From Linyphia triangularis (Eukaryota; Arthropoda; Arachnida; Araneae; Linyphiidae): a stretch of 64,000 nt of DNA. The translations under genes and the position numbers were made by a program. Within the stretch, counting starts at the first letter, position 1. The number at the start of each line of letters is the position of its first letter. The DNA is taken from contig OZ021722.1 of the NCBI GenBank assembly GCA_963978545.1, positions 112,032,827-112,096,826 on the forward strand, written 5' to 3'. This document shows positions 45,908 to 59,168 of the stretch, one piece after another. The notes under the pieces are model-generated. The model saw only the letters and a program-made list of their open reading frames with translations, did not search any database and was not told the DNA's origin.

Positions 45908-46625
45908 TTATTAACTTTTCCATGTTCCAGGCTAACTTTCTCATTAATAACATAGTAAAGTTTTCTTATATAAATGTATTTGTTAATATATCAAACTTCC
46001 AAAAGTAATTTTCATGGCTTATCTCTAGAGTCATCTATTCTGTTATAAGTTATAAATAAATTAATAATAAGATTAATTTTCCAACAACAATTAATTTAAT
46101 GCATTTGTAATAAAGTGTTCTATACAATGGAAAATAATGTTAAAAATTTCATTATTTTTTCTTTTTTAAAAAAATTTCTAAAATGTATGAAACTGAACAA
46201 AGCATCATTGTCCTGACATATTGCATTGTACTCAATATTTTAACTACAGAAGGCAGCTGCATTCTACATTCTATTTATGTGCCTATTCCGAGAACTTTTA
46301 TTTCTTTAGTAAGCTGTGTGACTAATTATTCTTAGTTGGCAAAATTGTTTTGGGAAATTTGAAGTTCTGTTTCATTACATTTATGTTTAATTTACGTCAT
46401 TTTCCTGGCATCTACAAAAAAATACTAGGTATATAGGGGATAAAAATATCTTTTCAAAAATATGTACATTGACTTTAGATTTTTTAAATAGAATGTGCCA
46501 GCTTCTAATTACATTAATTTCGTCATTGCCCTAGCATAAAAAGAACACGATAATAGCAAACCAGAATAATGAAGCTTGTTATTTATTCAAAATATAATTA
46601 AAATTGATGTAATTTTAACAGTACC

Positions 46626-47022
46626 CATTGTCGCCACGGAACCTGGAAACTTTCTGATTCTGAAAAAAGTGAAGGGAATATCGGGGAGTTTTGGGAAAAT
46701 TGTGAAAATCAGGGAATTTTTCTATTGTTTTGAAGGTACTTTTCCCCGTTCATCTGTATTTTGGAGCCATTTTCCTGGAGAATTGTGGCAATCTTTAAAA
46801 GTTTCATGTTACGGTATCATTCAAACTTTTCAATGCTGCCAAAGCTATTTAAAATAAATGGCATATTTTCTCCTTTGGCATAAATGTTCTATTTGATCTA
46901 CACATCTGAAAAAGTAGAGAATTTTGGAGAAAAAAAAAGTTTTCCGTAACATCAGGGAATTTTTTAGAAATCGGACACGGAATTATCAGGGAACTTTTTT
47001 CCTGAATTTTGTGGTCACCTTG
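46626..47022 (+). mobile_element. CAGGGTGGCCAC-type element, unit 5
   Basis: As unit 3. Confidence 0.6.
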
Positions 47023-47615
47023 AGTACCCCACTACTATTCTTTTGTAATTAAATTTTTTTTTTAGTCATTTTAATTATTAAGCGCCGTTGTATTAAAATA
47101 GTGATTTTTTAAAATTATTTTTTCATACTCACAATTAACAAATTTTTACAAAAAAAGAAAATGAATTTGTGTGTAGAAAAACTCTTTTAATTAAAAGCCT
47201 AGAAAACTACTCATACTGGGTACAACAAAAAAAAAATTGAGTCTAACAGTAACTTTCTTACACTGGTATAAAAATGTAGTTTCCCTCATTCTCAAATTTT
47301 AAATAATTTTGTTATAAAAATGACCTTTTTAGATGAGATTTATAGACCGGAGTAGCTAATTTTATATGCCACCACGTGAGAAAATACTTTTTCTAACTCA
47401 GTAAATAGTTTTATTTGTGCTAACACACTCGTCAAATAAGCCATTTACCTTGTTTGAAAAAGTACTTCTCTATCAATTAGTTGCATAAATAACTATTTCT
47501 GTAATCATTTAAATTTATGTATTGTAAAATTTCATTTTCAGCTATTTATTGATTTCATAAGTGAAATGAAGCATTAGCCTTTTTCTCATAAATAATTATT
47601 CTCTTGATCTTTTAG

Positions 47616-47754
47616 GACTTTGGTTCTATATTTAGTTCTTTACTATCTGGAATTTAAGCTGAACCTCCAAAGAACATGACTGTCAATGATGGTTTAGGAT
47701 TGCGTTTGAAGATGTTCGGAAAGAATCTCTTAATGAGTTAAGTGGTGGACAGAG
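47616..47754 (+). pseudogene. SMC2: SMC2 pseudo-exon, unit 5
   Basis: 139 bp, as unit 3. Confidence 0.75.
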
Positions 47755-48251
47755 GTAAGATTAATGCTCTTAGTTTGAAATTTGATTTAAATACAAGGGG
47801 TCCAACAATGGGAAGAATTAAAATAGAAATCATTAATTGTAGAAACTGTTAGTGTTTTACTATTAGATAAGATTAGCAGAGTGACTTTAAATGGAAGTTT
47901 AATTTATTACAAAAAGATCACAGCAGAATATGGAAGTTAACATTTTAGGTGGATGGTTAAACCGTTACAACATCTTTTAAACTAATTTTTACCGTTATAG
48001 AATTTCGTGTGATATTGCCAACTCAAAGATACAAATGTATTCAATAAATATCTGTCGTTGCCATATATATACACCAACATCCCCTCGCAACGACAGAATA
48101 CTAGACAATAAACAATACATGCAGAATATAATATTTACACTATCGACACCAAACCAATCATTGAGACAAGTTTTCGTGTTTTAACTGCCTCAAGTGGTTT
48201 TGTCAAAATATCTGCAATCATGAGTTCGGGTGCAAAACCTTAGTGGTGGAC
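47738..48251 (+). repeat. First copy of 514-bp internal duplication, unit 5
   Basis: Same junction as unit 3. Confidence 0.9.
47847..48095 (-). repeat. Copia LTR, unit 5, first copy
   Basis: 249 bp. Confidence 0.75.
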
Positions 48252-48360
48252 TTAAGTGGTGGACAGAGGTTAGATTAATGCTCTTAGTTTGAAATTTGAT
48301 TTAAATACAAGGGGTCCAACAATGGGAAGAATTAAAATAGAAATCATTAATTGTAGAAAC

Positions 48361-48609
48361 TGTTAGTGTTTTACTATTAGATAAGATTAGCAGAGTGACT
48401 TTAAATGGAAGTTTAATTTATTACAAAAAGATCACAGCAGAATATGGAAGTTAACATTTTAGGTGGATGGTTAAACCGTTACAACATCTTTTAAACTAAT
48501 TTTTACCGTTATAGAATTTCGTGTGATATTGCCAACTCAAAGATACAAATGTATTCAATAAATATCTGTCGTTGCCATATATATACACCAACATCCCCTC
48601 GCAACGACA
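48361..48609 (-). repeat. Copia LTR, unit 5, second copy
   Basis: 249 bp. Confidence 0.75.
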
Positions 48610-48648
48610 GAATACTAGACAATAAACAATACATGCAGAATATAATAT

Positions 48649-49895
48649 TTACACTATCGACACCAAACCAATCATTGAGACAAGTTTTCGTGTTTTAACT
48701 GCCTCAAGTGGTTTTGTCAAAATATCTGCAATCATGAGTTCGGGTGCAAAACCTTCATCGTAATATTCTCCATATTTTTGAGAAAAACCTTGTGCCACAT
48801 ATCGTGCTTTATAGCGGCTAACATTTCCATGCTCATCGAGCTTCTTCTTGAACATCCATTTCCCGTTAATTGCTTGACAGCCTTCGGGAAGTTTTTCTAA
48901 CTCCCATACATTATTAGAGCTTAGAGATTGCATTTCTTCTTGCATAGCTCTCGTCCATTCATCCTTTTCTGGACGAGCCATTGCTTCTTCGTAGGTCATA
49001 CGCTCATTTAAAGGAAGATTAAAAGTTGCAGACATGACATAATCATTAAACCTTTGTGGTTTCTTAAGTTTTTGACGATCTCTGAGCTGTTGTGTGTCAT
49101 TTTCTTTCGAAATGGTGGGTATATTCTCCGAATTGTCAGTTTCAGCTTCTTTCTCTTCAGAAAACATATCTGATACTGGCTCCATTGGGAAATATGGTGT
49201 TTTGTTTTCCTGTTTCTCAACCAATTCTTCATGGAAAATTACATCACGAGATCTAATCAGTTTTTCGGTTTCCTTGCACCATATTCAGTAACCATCATCA
49301 TTGTTGTATCCTATTAAATTTCCTTTTATGGCTTTTTTCACCATTTTCTTTCTATTTTGTTTGAGAATGTGAGCATAGCATGTACAGCCAATAATTCTTA
49401 AATGTTTTAGACTTGGTTTCTGACCAGTCCATAGTTCTTGCGGCGATTTTCCCTCAACTGTTGTTGGTCCAGCGCGATTTAAATATATGTTGCTGCTGTG
49501 TTGATCATTTCAGCCCATAATATTTGAGGTAATTTTTCGTGTGCATACATCATAGAACGTACTGCCTCAACAACTGTGTGATTCTCTCGCTCACAGCAAC
49601 CATTTTGCTCGGGTGAGTGAGGCATTATTAATCGCTGTTTAATTCCATGTTCTTGTAAAATTTTCCTCGCTAATTCATTATCCAATTCGCCTCCATTATC
49701 ACTTAAAAACTCTTGAATTACATGACTAGCTACTTTTAGCTGTTAGTTAAAACTACATACTTTAACTTCATGTAACTGTGTGCTATTGATCTTTGCATTG
49801 AAGATTTCAATGATATTGTTACTCCACAAAAATAAACTAAATAAGCAGTTTTTAAATACCTGTTATTGAGGTTAGTCCTCCAATTACTATCCAAT
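48649..49895 (-). pseudogene. Rearranged Ty1/copia pol relic, unit 5
   Basis: PTISKEND and GGEL, as unit 3. Confidence 0.85.
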
Positions 49896-50613
49896 TTATT
49901 AACTTTTCCATGTTCCAGGCTAACTTTCTCATTAATAACATAGTAAAGTTTTCTTATATAAATGTATTTGTTAATATATCAAACTTCCAAAAGTAATTTT
50001 CATGGCTTATCTCTAGAGTCATCTATTCTGTTATAAGTTATAAATAAATTAATAATAAGATTAATTTTCCAACAACAATTAATTTAATGCATTTGTAATA
50101 AAGTGTTCTATACAATGGAAAATAATGTTAAAAATTTCATTATTTTTTCTTTTTTAAAAAAATTTCTAAAATGTATGAAACTGAACAAAGCATCATTGTC
50201 CTGACATATTGCATTGTACTCAATATTTTAACTACAGAAGGCAGCTGCATTCTACATTCTATTTATGTGCCTATTCCGAGAACTTTTATTTCTTTAGTAA
50301 GCTGTGTGACTAATTATTCTTAGTTGGCAAAATTGTTTTGGGAAATTTGAAGTTCTGTTTCATTACATTTATGTTTAATTTACGTCATTTTCCTGGCATC
50401 TACAAAAAAATACTAGGTATATAGGGGATAAAAATATCTTTTCAAAAATATGTACATTGACTTTAGATTTTTTAAATAGAATGTGCCAGCTTCTAATTAC
50501 ATTAATTTCGTCATTGCCCTAGCATAAAAAGAACACGATAATAGCAAACCAGAATAATGAAGCTTGTTATTTATTCAAAATATAATTAAAATTGATGTAA
50601 TTTTAACAGTACC

Positions 50614-51010
50614 CATTGTCGCCACGGAACCTGGAAACTTTCTGATTCTGAAAAAAGTGAAGGGAATATCGGGGAGTTTTGGGAAAATTGTGAAAATCAG
50701 GGAATTTTTCTATTGTTTTGAAGGTACTTTTCCCCGTTCATCTGTATTTTGGAGCCATTTTCCTGGAGAATTGTGGCAATCTTTAAAAGTTTCATGTTAC
50801 GGTATCATTCAAACTTTTCAATGCTGCCAAAGCTATTTAAAATAAATGGCATATTTTCTCCTTTGGCATAAATGTTCTATTTGATCTACACATCTGAAAA
50901 AGTAGAGAATTTTGGAGAAAAAAAAAGTTTTCCGTAACATCAGGGAATTTTTTAGAAATCGGACACGGAATTATCAGGGAACTTTTTTCCTGAATTTTGT
51001 GGTCACCTTG
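50614..51010 (+). mobile_element. CAGGGTGGCCAC-type element, unit 6
   Basis: As unit 4. Confidence 0.6.
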
Positions 51011-51603
51011 AGTACCCCACTACTATTCTTTTGTAATTAAATTTTTTTTTTAGTCATTTTAATTATTAAGCGCCGTTGTATTAAAATAGTGATTTTTTAA
51101 AATTATTTTTTCATACTCACAATTAACAAATTTTTACAAAAAAAGAAAATGAATTTGTGTGTAGAAAAACTCTTTTAATTAAAAGCCTAGAAAACTACTC
51201 ATACTGGGTACAACAAAAAAAAAATTGAGTCTAACAGTAACTTTCTTACACTGGTATAAAAATGTAGTTTCCCTCATTCTCAAATTTTAAATAATTTTGT
51301 TATAAAAATGACCTTTTTAGATGAGATTTATAAACCGGAGTAGCTAATTTTATATGCCACCACGTGAGAAAATACTTTTTCTAACTCAGTAAATAGTTTT
51401 ATTTGTGCTAACACACTCGTCAAATAAGCCATTTACCTTGTTTGAAAAAGTACTTCTCTATCAATTAGTTGCATAAATAACTATTTCTGTAATCATTTAA
51501 ATTTATGTATTGTAAAATTTCATTTTCAGCTATTTATTGATTTCATAAGTGAAATGAAGCATTAGCCTTTTTCTCATAAATAATTATTCTCTTGATCTTT
51601 TAG

Positions 51604-51742
51604 GACTTTGGTTCTATATTTAGTTCTTTACTATCTGGAATTTAAGCTGAACCTCCAAAGAACATGACTGTCAATGATGGTTTAGGATTGCGTTTGAAGA
51701 TGTTCGGAAAGAATCTCTTAATGAGTTAAGTGGTGGACAGAG
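51604..51742 (+). pseudogene. SMC2: SMC2 pseudo-exon, unit 6
   Basis: 139 bp, as unit 4. Confidence 0.75.
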
Positions 51743-52239
51743 GTAAGATTAATGCTCTTAGTTTGAAATTTGATTTAAATACAAGGGGTCCAACAATGGG
51801 AAGAATTAAAATAGAAATCATTAATTGTAGAAACTGTTAGTGTTTTACTATTAGATAAGATTAGCAGAGTGACTTTAAATGGAAGTTTAATTTATTACAA
51901 AAAGATCACAGCAGAATATGGAAGTTAACATTTTAGGTGGATGGTTAAACCGTTACAACATCTTTTAAACTAATTTTTACCGTTATAGAATTTCGTGTGA
52001 TATTGCCAACTCAAAGATACAAATGTATTCAATAAATATCTGTCGTTGCCATATATATACACCAACATCCCCTCGCAACGACAGAATACTAGACAATAAA
52101 CAATACATGCAGAATATAATATTTACACTATCGACACCAAACCAATCATTGAGACAAGTTTTCGTGTTTTAACTGCCTCAAGTGGTTTTGTCAAAATATC
52201 TGCAATCATGAGTTCGGGTGCAAAACCTTAGTGGTGGAC
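51726..52239 (+). repeat. First copy of 514-bp internal duplication, unit 6
   Basis: Same junction as unit 3. Confidence 0.9.
51835..52083 (-). repeat. Copia LTR, unit 6, first copy
   Basis: 249 bp. Confidence 0.75.
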
Positions 52240-52348
52240 TTAAGTGGTGGACAGAGGTTAGATTAATGCTCTTAGTTTGAAATTTGATTTAAATACAAGG
52301 GGTCCAACAATGGGAAGAATTAAAATAGAAATCATTAATTGTAGAAAC

Positions 52349-52597
52349 TGTTAGTGTTTTACTATTAGATAAGATTAGCAGAGTGACTTTAAATGGAAGT
52401 TTAATTTATTACAAAAAGATCACAGCAGAATATGGAAGTTAACATTTTAGGTGGATGGTTAAACCGTTACAACATCTTTTAAACTAATTTTTACCGTTAT
52501 AGAATTTCGTGTGATATTGCCAACTCAAAGATACAAATGTATTCAATAAATATCTGTCGTTGCCATATATATACACCAACATCCCCTCGCAACGACA
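52349..52597 (-). repeat. Copia LTR, unit 6, second copy
   Basis: 249 bp. Confidence 0.75.
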
Positions 52598-52636
52598 GAA
52601 TACTAGACAATAAACAATACATGCAGAATATAATAT

Positions 52637-53883
52637 TTACACTATCGACACCAAACCAATCATTGAGACAAGTTTTCGTGTTTTAACTGCCTCAAGTGGT
52701 TTTGTCAAAATATCTGCAATCATGAGTTCGGGTGCAAAACCTTCATCGTAATATTCTCCATATTTTTGAGAAAAACCTTGTGCCACATATCGTGCTTTAT
52801 AGCGGCTAACATTTCCATGCTCATCGAGCTTCTTCTTGAACATCCATTTCCCGTTAATTGCTTGACAGCCTTCGGGAAGTTTTTCTAACTCCCATACATT
52901 ATTAGAGCTTAGAGATTGCATTTCTTCTTGCATAGCTCTCGTCCATTCATCCTTTTCTGGACGAGCCATTGCTTCTTCGTAGGTCATACGCTCATTTAAA
53001 GGAAGATTAAAAGTTGCAGACATGACATAATCATTAAACCTTTGTGGTTTCTTAAGTTTTTGACGATCTCTGAGCTGTTGTGTGTCATTTTCTTTCGAAG
53101 TGGTGGGTATATTCTCCGAATTGTCAGTTTCAGCTTCTTTCTCTTCAGAAAACATATCTGATACTGGCTCCATTGGGAAATATGGTGTTTTGTTTTCCTG
53201 TTTCTCAACCAATTCTTCATGGAAAATTACATCACGAGATCTAATCAGTTTTTCGGTTTCCTTGCACCATATTCAGTAACCATCATCATTGTTGTATCCT
53301 ATTAAATTTCCTTTTACGGCTTTTTTCACCATTTTCTTTCTATTTTGTTTGAGAATGTGAGCATAGCATGTACAGCCAATAATTCTTAAATGTTTTAGAC
53401 TTGGTTTCTGACCAGTCCATAGTTCTTGCGGCGATTTTCCCTCAACTGTTGTTGGTCCAGCGCGATTTAAATATATGTTGCTGCTGTGTTGATCATTTCA
53501 GCCCATAATATTTGAGGTAATTTTTCGTGTGCATACATCATAGAACGTACTGCCTCAACAACTGTGTGATTCTCTCGCTCACAGCAACCATTTTGCTCGG
53601 GTGAGTGAGGCATTATTAATCGCTGTTTAATTCCATGTTCTTGTAAAATTTTCCTCGCTAATTCATTATCGAATTCGCCTCCATTATCACTTAAAAACTC
53701 TTGAATTACATGACTAGCTACTTTTAGCTGTTAGTTAAAACTACATACTTTAACTTCATGTAACTGTGTGCTATTGATCTTTGCATTGAAGATTTCAATG
53801 ATATTGTTACTCCACAAAAATAAACTAAATAAGCAGTTTTTAAATACCTGTTATTGAGGTTAGTCCTCCAATTACTATCCAAT
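52637..53883 (-). pseudogene. Rearranged Ty1/copia pol relic, unit 6
   Basis: PTTSKEND and GGEF, as unit 4. Confidence 0.85.
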
Positions 53884-54601
53884 TTATTAACTTTTCCATG
53901 TTCCAGGCTAACTTTCTCATTAATAACATAGTAAAGTTTTCTTATATAAATGTATTTGTTAATATATCAAACTTCCAAAAGTAATTTTCATGGCTTATCT
54001 CTAGAGTCATCTATTCTGTTATAAGTTATAAATAAATTAATAATAAGATTAATTTTCCAACAACAATTAATTTAATGCATTTGTAATAAAGTGTTCTATA
54101 CAATGGAAAATAATGTTAAAAATTTCATTATTTTTTCTTTTTTAAAAAAATTTCTAAAATGTATGAAACTGAACAAAGCATCATTGTCCTGACATATTGC
54201 ATTGTACTCAATATTTTAACTACAGAAGGCAGCTGCATTCTACATTCTATTTATGTGCCTATTCCGAGAACTTTTATTTCTTTAGTAAGCTGTGTGACTA
54301 ATTATTCTTAGTTGGCAAAATTGTTTTGGGAAATTTGAAGTTCTGTTTCATTACATTTATGTTTAATTTACGTCATTTTCCTGGCATCTACAAAAAAATA
54401 CTAGGTATATAGGGGATAAAAATATCTTTTCAAAAATATGTACATTGACTTTAGATTTTTTAAATAGAATGTGCCAGCTTCTAATTACATTAATTTCGTC
54501 ATTGCCCTAGCATAAAAAGAACACGATAATAGCAAACCAGAATAATGAAGCTTGTTATTTATTCAAAATATAATTAAAATTGATGTAATTTTAACAGTAC
54601 C

Positions 54602-54998
54602 CATTGTCGCCACGGAACCTGGAAACTTTCTGATTCTGAAAAAAGTGAAGGGAATATCGGGGAGTTTTGGGAAAATTGTGAAAATCAGGGAATTTTTCTA
54701 TTGTTTTGAAGGTACTTTTCCCCGTTCATCTGTATTTTGGAGCCATTTTCCTGGAGAATTGTGGCAATCTTTAAAAGTTTCATGTTACGGTATCATTCAA
54801 ACTTTTCAATGCTGCCAAAGCTATTTAAAATAAATGGCATATTTTCTCCTTTGGCATAAATGTTCTATTTGATCTACACATCTGAAAAAGTAGAGAATTT
54901 TGGAGAAAAAAAAAGTTTTCCGTAACATCAGGGAATTTTTTAGAAATCGGACACGGAATTATCAGGGAACTTTTTTCCTGAATTTTGTGGTCACCTTG
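54602..54998 (+). mobile_element. CAGGGTGGCCAC-type element, unit 7
   Basis: As unit 3. Confidence 0.6.
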
Positions 54999-55591
54999 AG
55001 TACCCCACTACTATTCTTTTGTAATTAAATTTTTTTTTTAGTCATTTTAATTATTAAGCGCCGTTGTATTAAAATAGTGATTTTTTAAAATTATTTTTTC
55101 ATACTCACAATTAACAAATTTTTACAAAAAAAGAAAATGAATTTGTGTGTAGAAAAACTCTTTTAATTAAAAGCCTAGAAAACTACTCATACTGGGTACA
55201 ACAAAAAAAAAATTGAGTCTAACAGTAACTTTCTTACACTGGTATAAAAATGTAGTTCCCCTCATTCTCAAATTTTAAATAATTTTGTTATAAAAATGAC
55301 CTTTTTAGATGAGATTTATAGACCGGAGTAGCTAATTTTATATGCCACCACGTGAGAAAATACTTTTTCTAACTCAGTAAATAGTTTTATTTGTGCTAAC
55401 ACACTCGTCAAATAAGCCATTTACCTTGTTTGAAAAAGTACTTCTCTATCAATTAGTTGCATAAATAACTATTTCTGTAATCATTTAAATTTATGTATTG
55501 TAAAATTTCATTTTCAGCTATTTATTGATTTCATAAGTGAAATGAAGCATTAGCCTTTTTCTCATAAATAATTATTCTCTTGATCTTTTAG

Positions 55592-55730
55592 GACTTTGGT
55601 TCTATATTTAGTTCTTTACTATCTGGAATTTAAGCTGAACCTCCAAAGAACATGACTGTCAATGATGGTTTAGGATTGCGTTTGAAGATGTTCGGAAAGA
55701 ATCTCTTAATGAGTTAAGTGGTGGACAGAG
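55592..55730 (+). pseudogene. SMC2: SMC2 pseudo-exon, unit 7
   Basis: 139 bp, as unit 3; donor gtaaga kept. Confidence 0.75.
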
Positions 55731-55822
55731 GTAAGATTAATGCTCTTAGTTTGAAATTTGATTTAAATACAAGGGGTCCAACAATGGGAAGAATTAAAAT
55801 AGAAATCATTAATTGTAGAAAC

Positions 55823-56071
55823 TGTTAGTGTTTTACTATTAGATAAGATTAGCAGAGTGACTTTAAATGGAAGTTTAATTTATTACAAAAAGATCACAGC
55901 AGAATATGGAAGTTAACATTTTATATGGATGGTTAAATCGTTACAACATCTTTTAAACTAATTTTTACCGTTATAGAATTTCGTGTGATATTGCCAACTC
56001 AAAGATACAAATGTATTCAATAAATATCTGTCGTTGCCATATATATACACCAACATCCCCTCGCAACGACA
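55823..56071 (-). repeat. Copia LTR, unit 7
   Basis: 249 bp; single LTR, with ttatatggatggttaaatcg in place of ttaggtggatggttaaaccg. Confidence 0.75.
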
Positions 56072-56110
56072 GAATACTAGACAATAAACAATACATGCAG
56101 AATATAATAT

Positions 56111-57357
56111 TTACACTATCGACACCAAACCAATCATTGAGACAAGTTTTCGTGTTTTAACTGCCTCAAGTGGTTTTGTCAAAATATCTGCAATCATGAG
56201 TTCGGGTGCAAAACCTTCATCGTAATATTCTCCATATTTTTGAGAAAAACCTTGTGCCACATATCGTGCTTTATAGCGGCTAACATTTCCATGCTCATCG
56301 AGCTTCTTCTTGAACACCCATTTCCCGTTAATTGCTTGACAGCCTTCGGGAAGTTTTTCTAACTCCCATACATTATTAGAGCTTAGAGATTGCATTTCTT
56401 CTTGCATAGCTCTCGTCCATTCATCCTTTTCTGGACGAGCCATTGCTTCTTCGTAGGTCATACGCTCATTTAAAGGAAGATTAAAAGTTGCAGACATGAC
56501 ATAATCATTAAACCTTTGTGGTTTCTTAAGTTTTTGACTATCTCTGAGCTGTTGTGTGTCATTTTCTTTCGAAGTGGTGGGTATATTCTCCGAATTGTCA
56601 GTTTCAGCTTCTTTCTCTTCAGAAAACATATCTGATACTGGCTCCATTGGGAAATATGGTGTTTTGTTTTCCTGTTTCTCAACCAATTCTTCATGGAAAA
56701 TTACATCACGAGATCTAATCAGTTTTTCGGTTTCCTTGCACCATATTCAGTAACCATCATCATTGTTGTATCCTATTAAAATTCCTTTTACTGCTTTTTT
56801 CACCATTTTCTTTCTATTTTGTTTGAGAATGTGAGCATAGCATGTACAGCCAATAATTCTTAAATGTTTTAGACTTGGTTTCTGACCAGTCCATAGTTCT
56901 TGCGGCGATTTTCCCTCAACTGTTGTTGGTCCAGCGCGATTTAAATATATGTTGCTGCTGTGTTGATCATTTCAGCCCATAATATTTGAGGTAATTTTTC
57001 GTGTGCATACATCATAGAACGTACTGCCTCAACAACTGTGTGATTCTCTCGCTCACAGCAACCATTTTGCTCGGGTGAGTAAGGCATTATTAATCGCTGT
57101 TTAATTCCATGTTCTTGTAAAATTTTCCTCGCTAATTCATTATCCAATTCGCCTCCATTATCACTTAAAAACTCTTGAATTACATGACTAGCTACTTTTA
57201 GCTGTTAGTTAAAACTACATACTTTAACTTCATGTAACTGTGTGCTATTGATCTTTGCATTGAAGATTTCAATGATATTGTTACTCCACAAAAATAAACT
57301 AAATAAGCAGTTTTTAAATACCTGTTATTGAGGTTAGTCCTCCAATTACTATCCAAT
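56111..57357 (-). pseudogene. Rearranged Ty1/copia pol relic, unit 7
   Basis: Same three-part structure. It keeps MPYSPEQNG as in unit 1, whereas the middle units have MPHSPEQNG. Both array edges therefore retain the older state. Confidence 0.85.
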
Positions 57358-58076
57358 TTATTAACTTTTCCATGTTCCAGGCTAACTTTCTCATTAATAA
57401 CATAGTAAAGTTTTCTTATATAAATGTATTTGTTAATATATCAAACTTCCAAAAGTAATTTTCATGGCTTATCTCTAGAGTCATCTATTCTGTTATAAGT
57501 TATAAATAAATTAATAATAAGATTAATTTTCCAACAACAATTAATTTAATGCATTTGTAATAAAGTGTTCCATACAATGGAAAATAATGTTAAAAATTTC
57601 ATTATTTTTTTCTTTTTTAAAAATATTTCTAAAATGTATGAAACTGAACAAAGCATCATTGTCCTGACATATTGCATTGTACTCAATATTTTAACTACAG
57701 AAGGCAGCTGCATTCTACATTCTATTTATGTGCCTATTCCGAGAACTTTTATTTCTTTAGTAAGCTGTGTGACTAATTATTCTCAGTTGGCGCAATTGTT
57801 TTGGGAATTTTGAAGTTCTGTTTCATTACATTTATGTTTAATTTACGTCATTTTCCTGGCATCTACAAAAAATTACTAGGTATATAGGGGAAAAAAATAT
57901 CTTTTCGAAAATATGTACATTGACTTTAGATTTTTTAAATAGAATGTGCCAGCTTCTAATTACATTAATTTCGTCATTTCCCTAGCATATAAAGAACACA
58001 ATAACAGCAAACCAGAATAATGAAGCTTGTTATTTATTCAAAATATAATTGAAATTGATGTAATTTTAACAGTACC

Positions 58077-58464
58077 CATTGTGGCCACAGTACCTGGAAA
58101 CTTTCTGATTCTGAAAAAAGTGAAGGGAATATCAAAGAGTTTTTGAAAAAATTGCCAATATCAGGGAATTTTTCTATTGATTTGAATGTACCTTTCCACG
58201 TTCATCTTTATTTTAGAGCCATTTTCCTGGAGAATTGTGGGAATCGTTAAAAGTTTCATGGTACAGTATAATTCAAACTTTTCAATGCTGCCAAAGCTAT
58301 TTAAAATAAATGGCATATTTTCTCCTTTTTTCTATTTGATCTACACATCTGAAAAAGTAGAGAAATATGGAAAAAAAACACTTTTCGGTAACGTCAGGGA
58401 ATTTTTTAGAAATCTGACACGGAATTATCCGGGAACTTTTTTCCTGAATTTTGTGATCACCATG
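58077..58464 (+). mobile_element. CAGGGTGGCCAC-type element, distal block
   Basis: More diverged than the array copies; the interior lacks ggcataaatg. Confidence 0.6.
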
Positions 58465-59029
58465 AGTACCCCACTACTATTCTTTTGTAATTAAATATTT
58501 TTTTTTTTGTCATTTTAATTATTAAGCTCCATTGTATTAAAATAGTGATTTTTTAAAATTATTTTTTCATACTCACAATTAACAAATTTTCACAAGAAAA
58601 GAAAACGAAGCTGTGTGTAGAAAAACTCTTTTACTTAAAAGCCTAGAAAACTACTCATACTTTGTACAACAAAAAATAACTTGAGTCTAACAGTAACTTT
58701 CTTACACTGGTGTAAAAATGTACTTTCCCTCATTCTCAAATTTTAAATAATTTTGTTATAAAAATGACCTTTTTAGAAGAGATTTATAGACCGGAGTAGC
58801 TAACTTTATTTTATATGCAACATATTTTTAATGCATTTTAACGCATCAAATAAGCATTTTATTTTATTTGAAAAAGTACTACTCTATCAAATAGTAGCAT
58901 AAATAACTATTTCTGTAATAACTTAAATTTATGTATTGTAAAATTTCATTTTCTGCTATTTATTGATTTCATTAGTGAGATGAAGAATCAGTCTTTTTCT
59001 CATAAATAGTTATTCTCTTGATTTTTTAG

Positions 59030-59168
59030 GACTTTGGTTCTATATTTAGTTCTTTACTACCTGGAATTCAGGCTGAACCTCCAAAGAACATGACTGTTAA
59101 TTGTGGTTTAGGATTGTGTCTGGAGATGGTCGTTGAGAATCTCTTAAGGAGTTAAGTGGTAGACTGAG
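59030..59168 (+). pseudogene. SMC2: SMC2 pseudo-exon, distal block (best preserved)
   Basis: 139 bp between gattttttag and gtaaga. It reads DFGSIFSSLLPGIQAEPPKN, then MTVNCGLGLCLEMV, with no stop before the shared frameshift. The SLLPG block is closest to the family consensus, which makes the SMC2 identification firmer. After the frame change the signature is degraded (KELSGRL). Confidence 0.78.

Larger units (their letters stand above)
45908..49895 (+). repeat. Array unit 5 (3988 bp, type 1)
   Basis: Type 1 again: G at 47345, A at 49112, T at 49329, no EcoRI site. It repeats unit 3 at 7976 bp. Confidence 0.9.
49896..53883 (+). repeat. Array unit 6 (3988 bp, type 2)
   Basis: Type 2 again: A at 51333, G at 53100, C at 53317, gaattc at 53671-53676. 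It repeats unit 4 at 7976 bp. Confidence 0.9.
29665..57357 (+). repeat. Tandem array of seven SMC2-exon/copia units
   Basis: The anchor ttattaacttttccatg recurs at 29665, 34469, 37932, 41920, 45908, 49896, 53884 and 57358. The spacings are 4804, 3463, 3988, 3988, 3988, 3988 and 3474. Each unit holds AT-rich sequence, a CAGGG-type element, the SMC2 pseudo-exon, one or two copia LTRs, and a rearranged copia relic on the minus strand. Units 3-6 are almost identical. Unit 1 carries a private insertion. Flanking copia-free blocks (22258 and 57358) bound the system. Confidence 0.92.
53884..57357 (+). repeat. Array unit 7 (3474 bp)
   Basis: No 514-bp duplication. Its first half is like type 1 (G at 55321). 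Its copia half resembles unit 1 (KWVFKK, a tac-type base near 56790), with private changes (DSQKLKK). Confidence 0.9.

Noticed and set aside
29665..57357. CRISPR-like array
   Set aside because: Repeats are 3.5-4.8 kb long with transposon content in an animal-type genome; there are no short spaced repeats.
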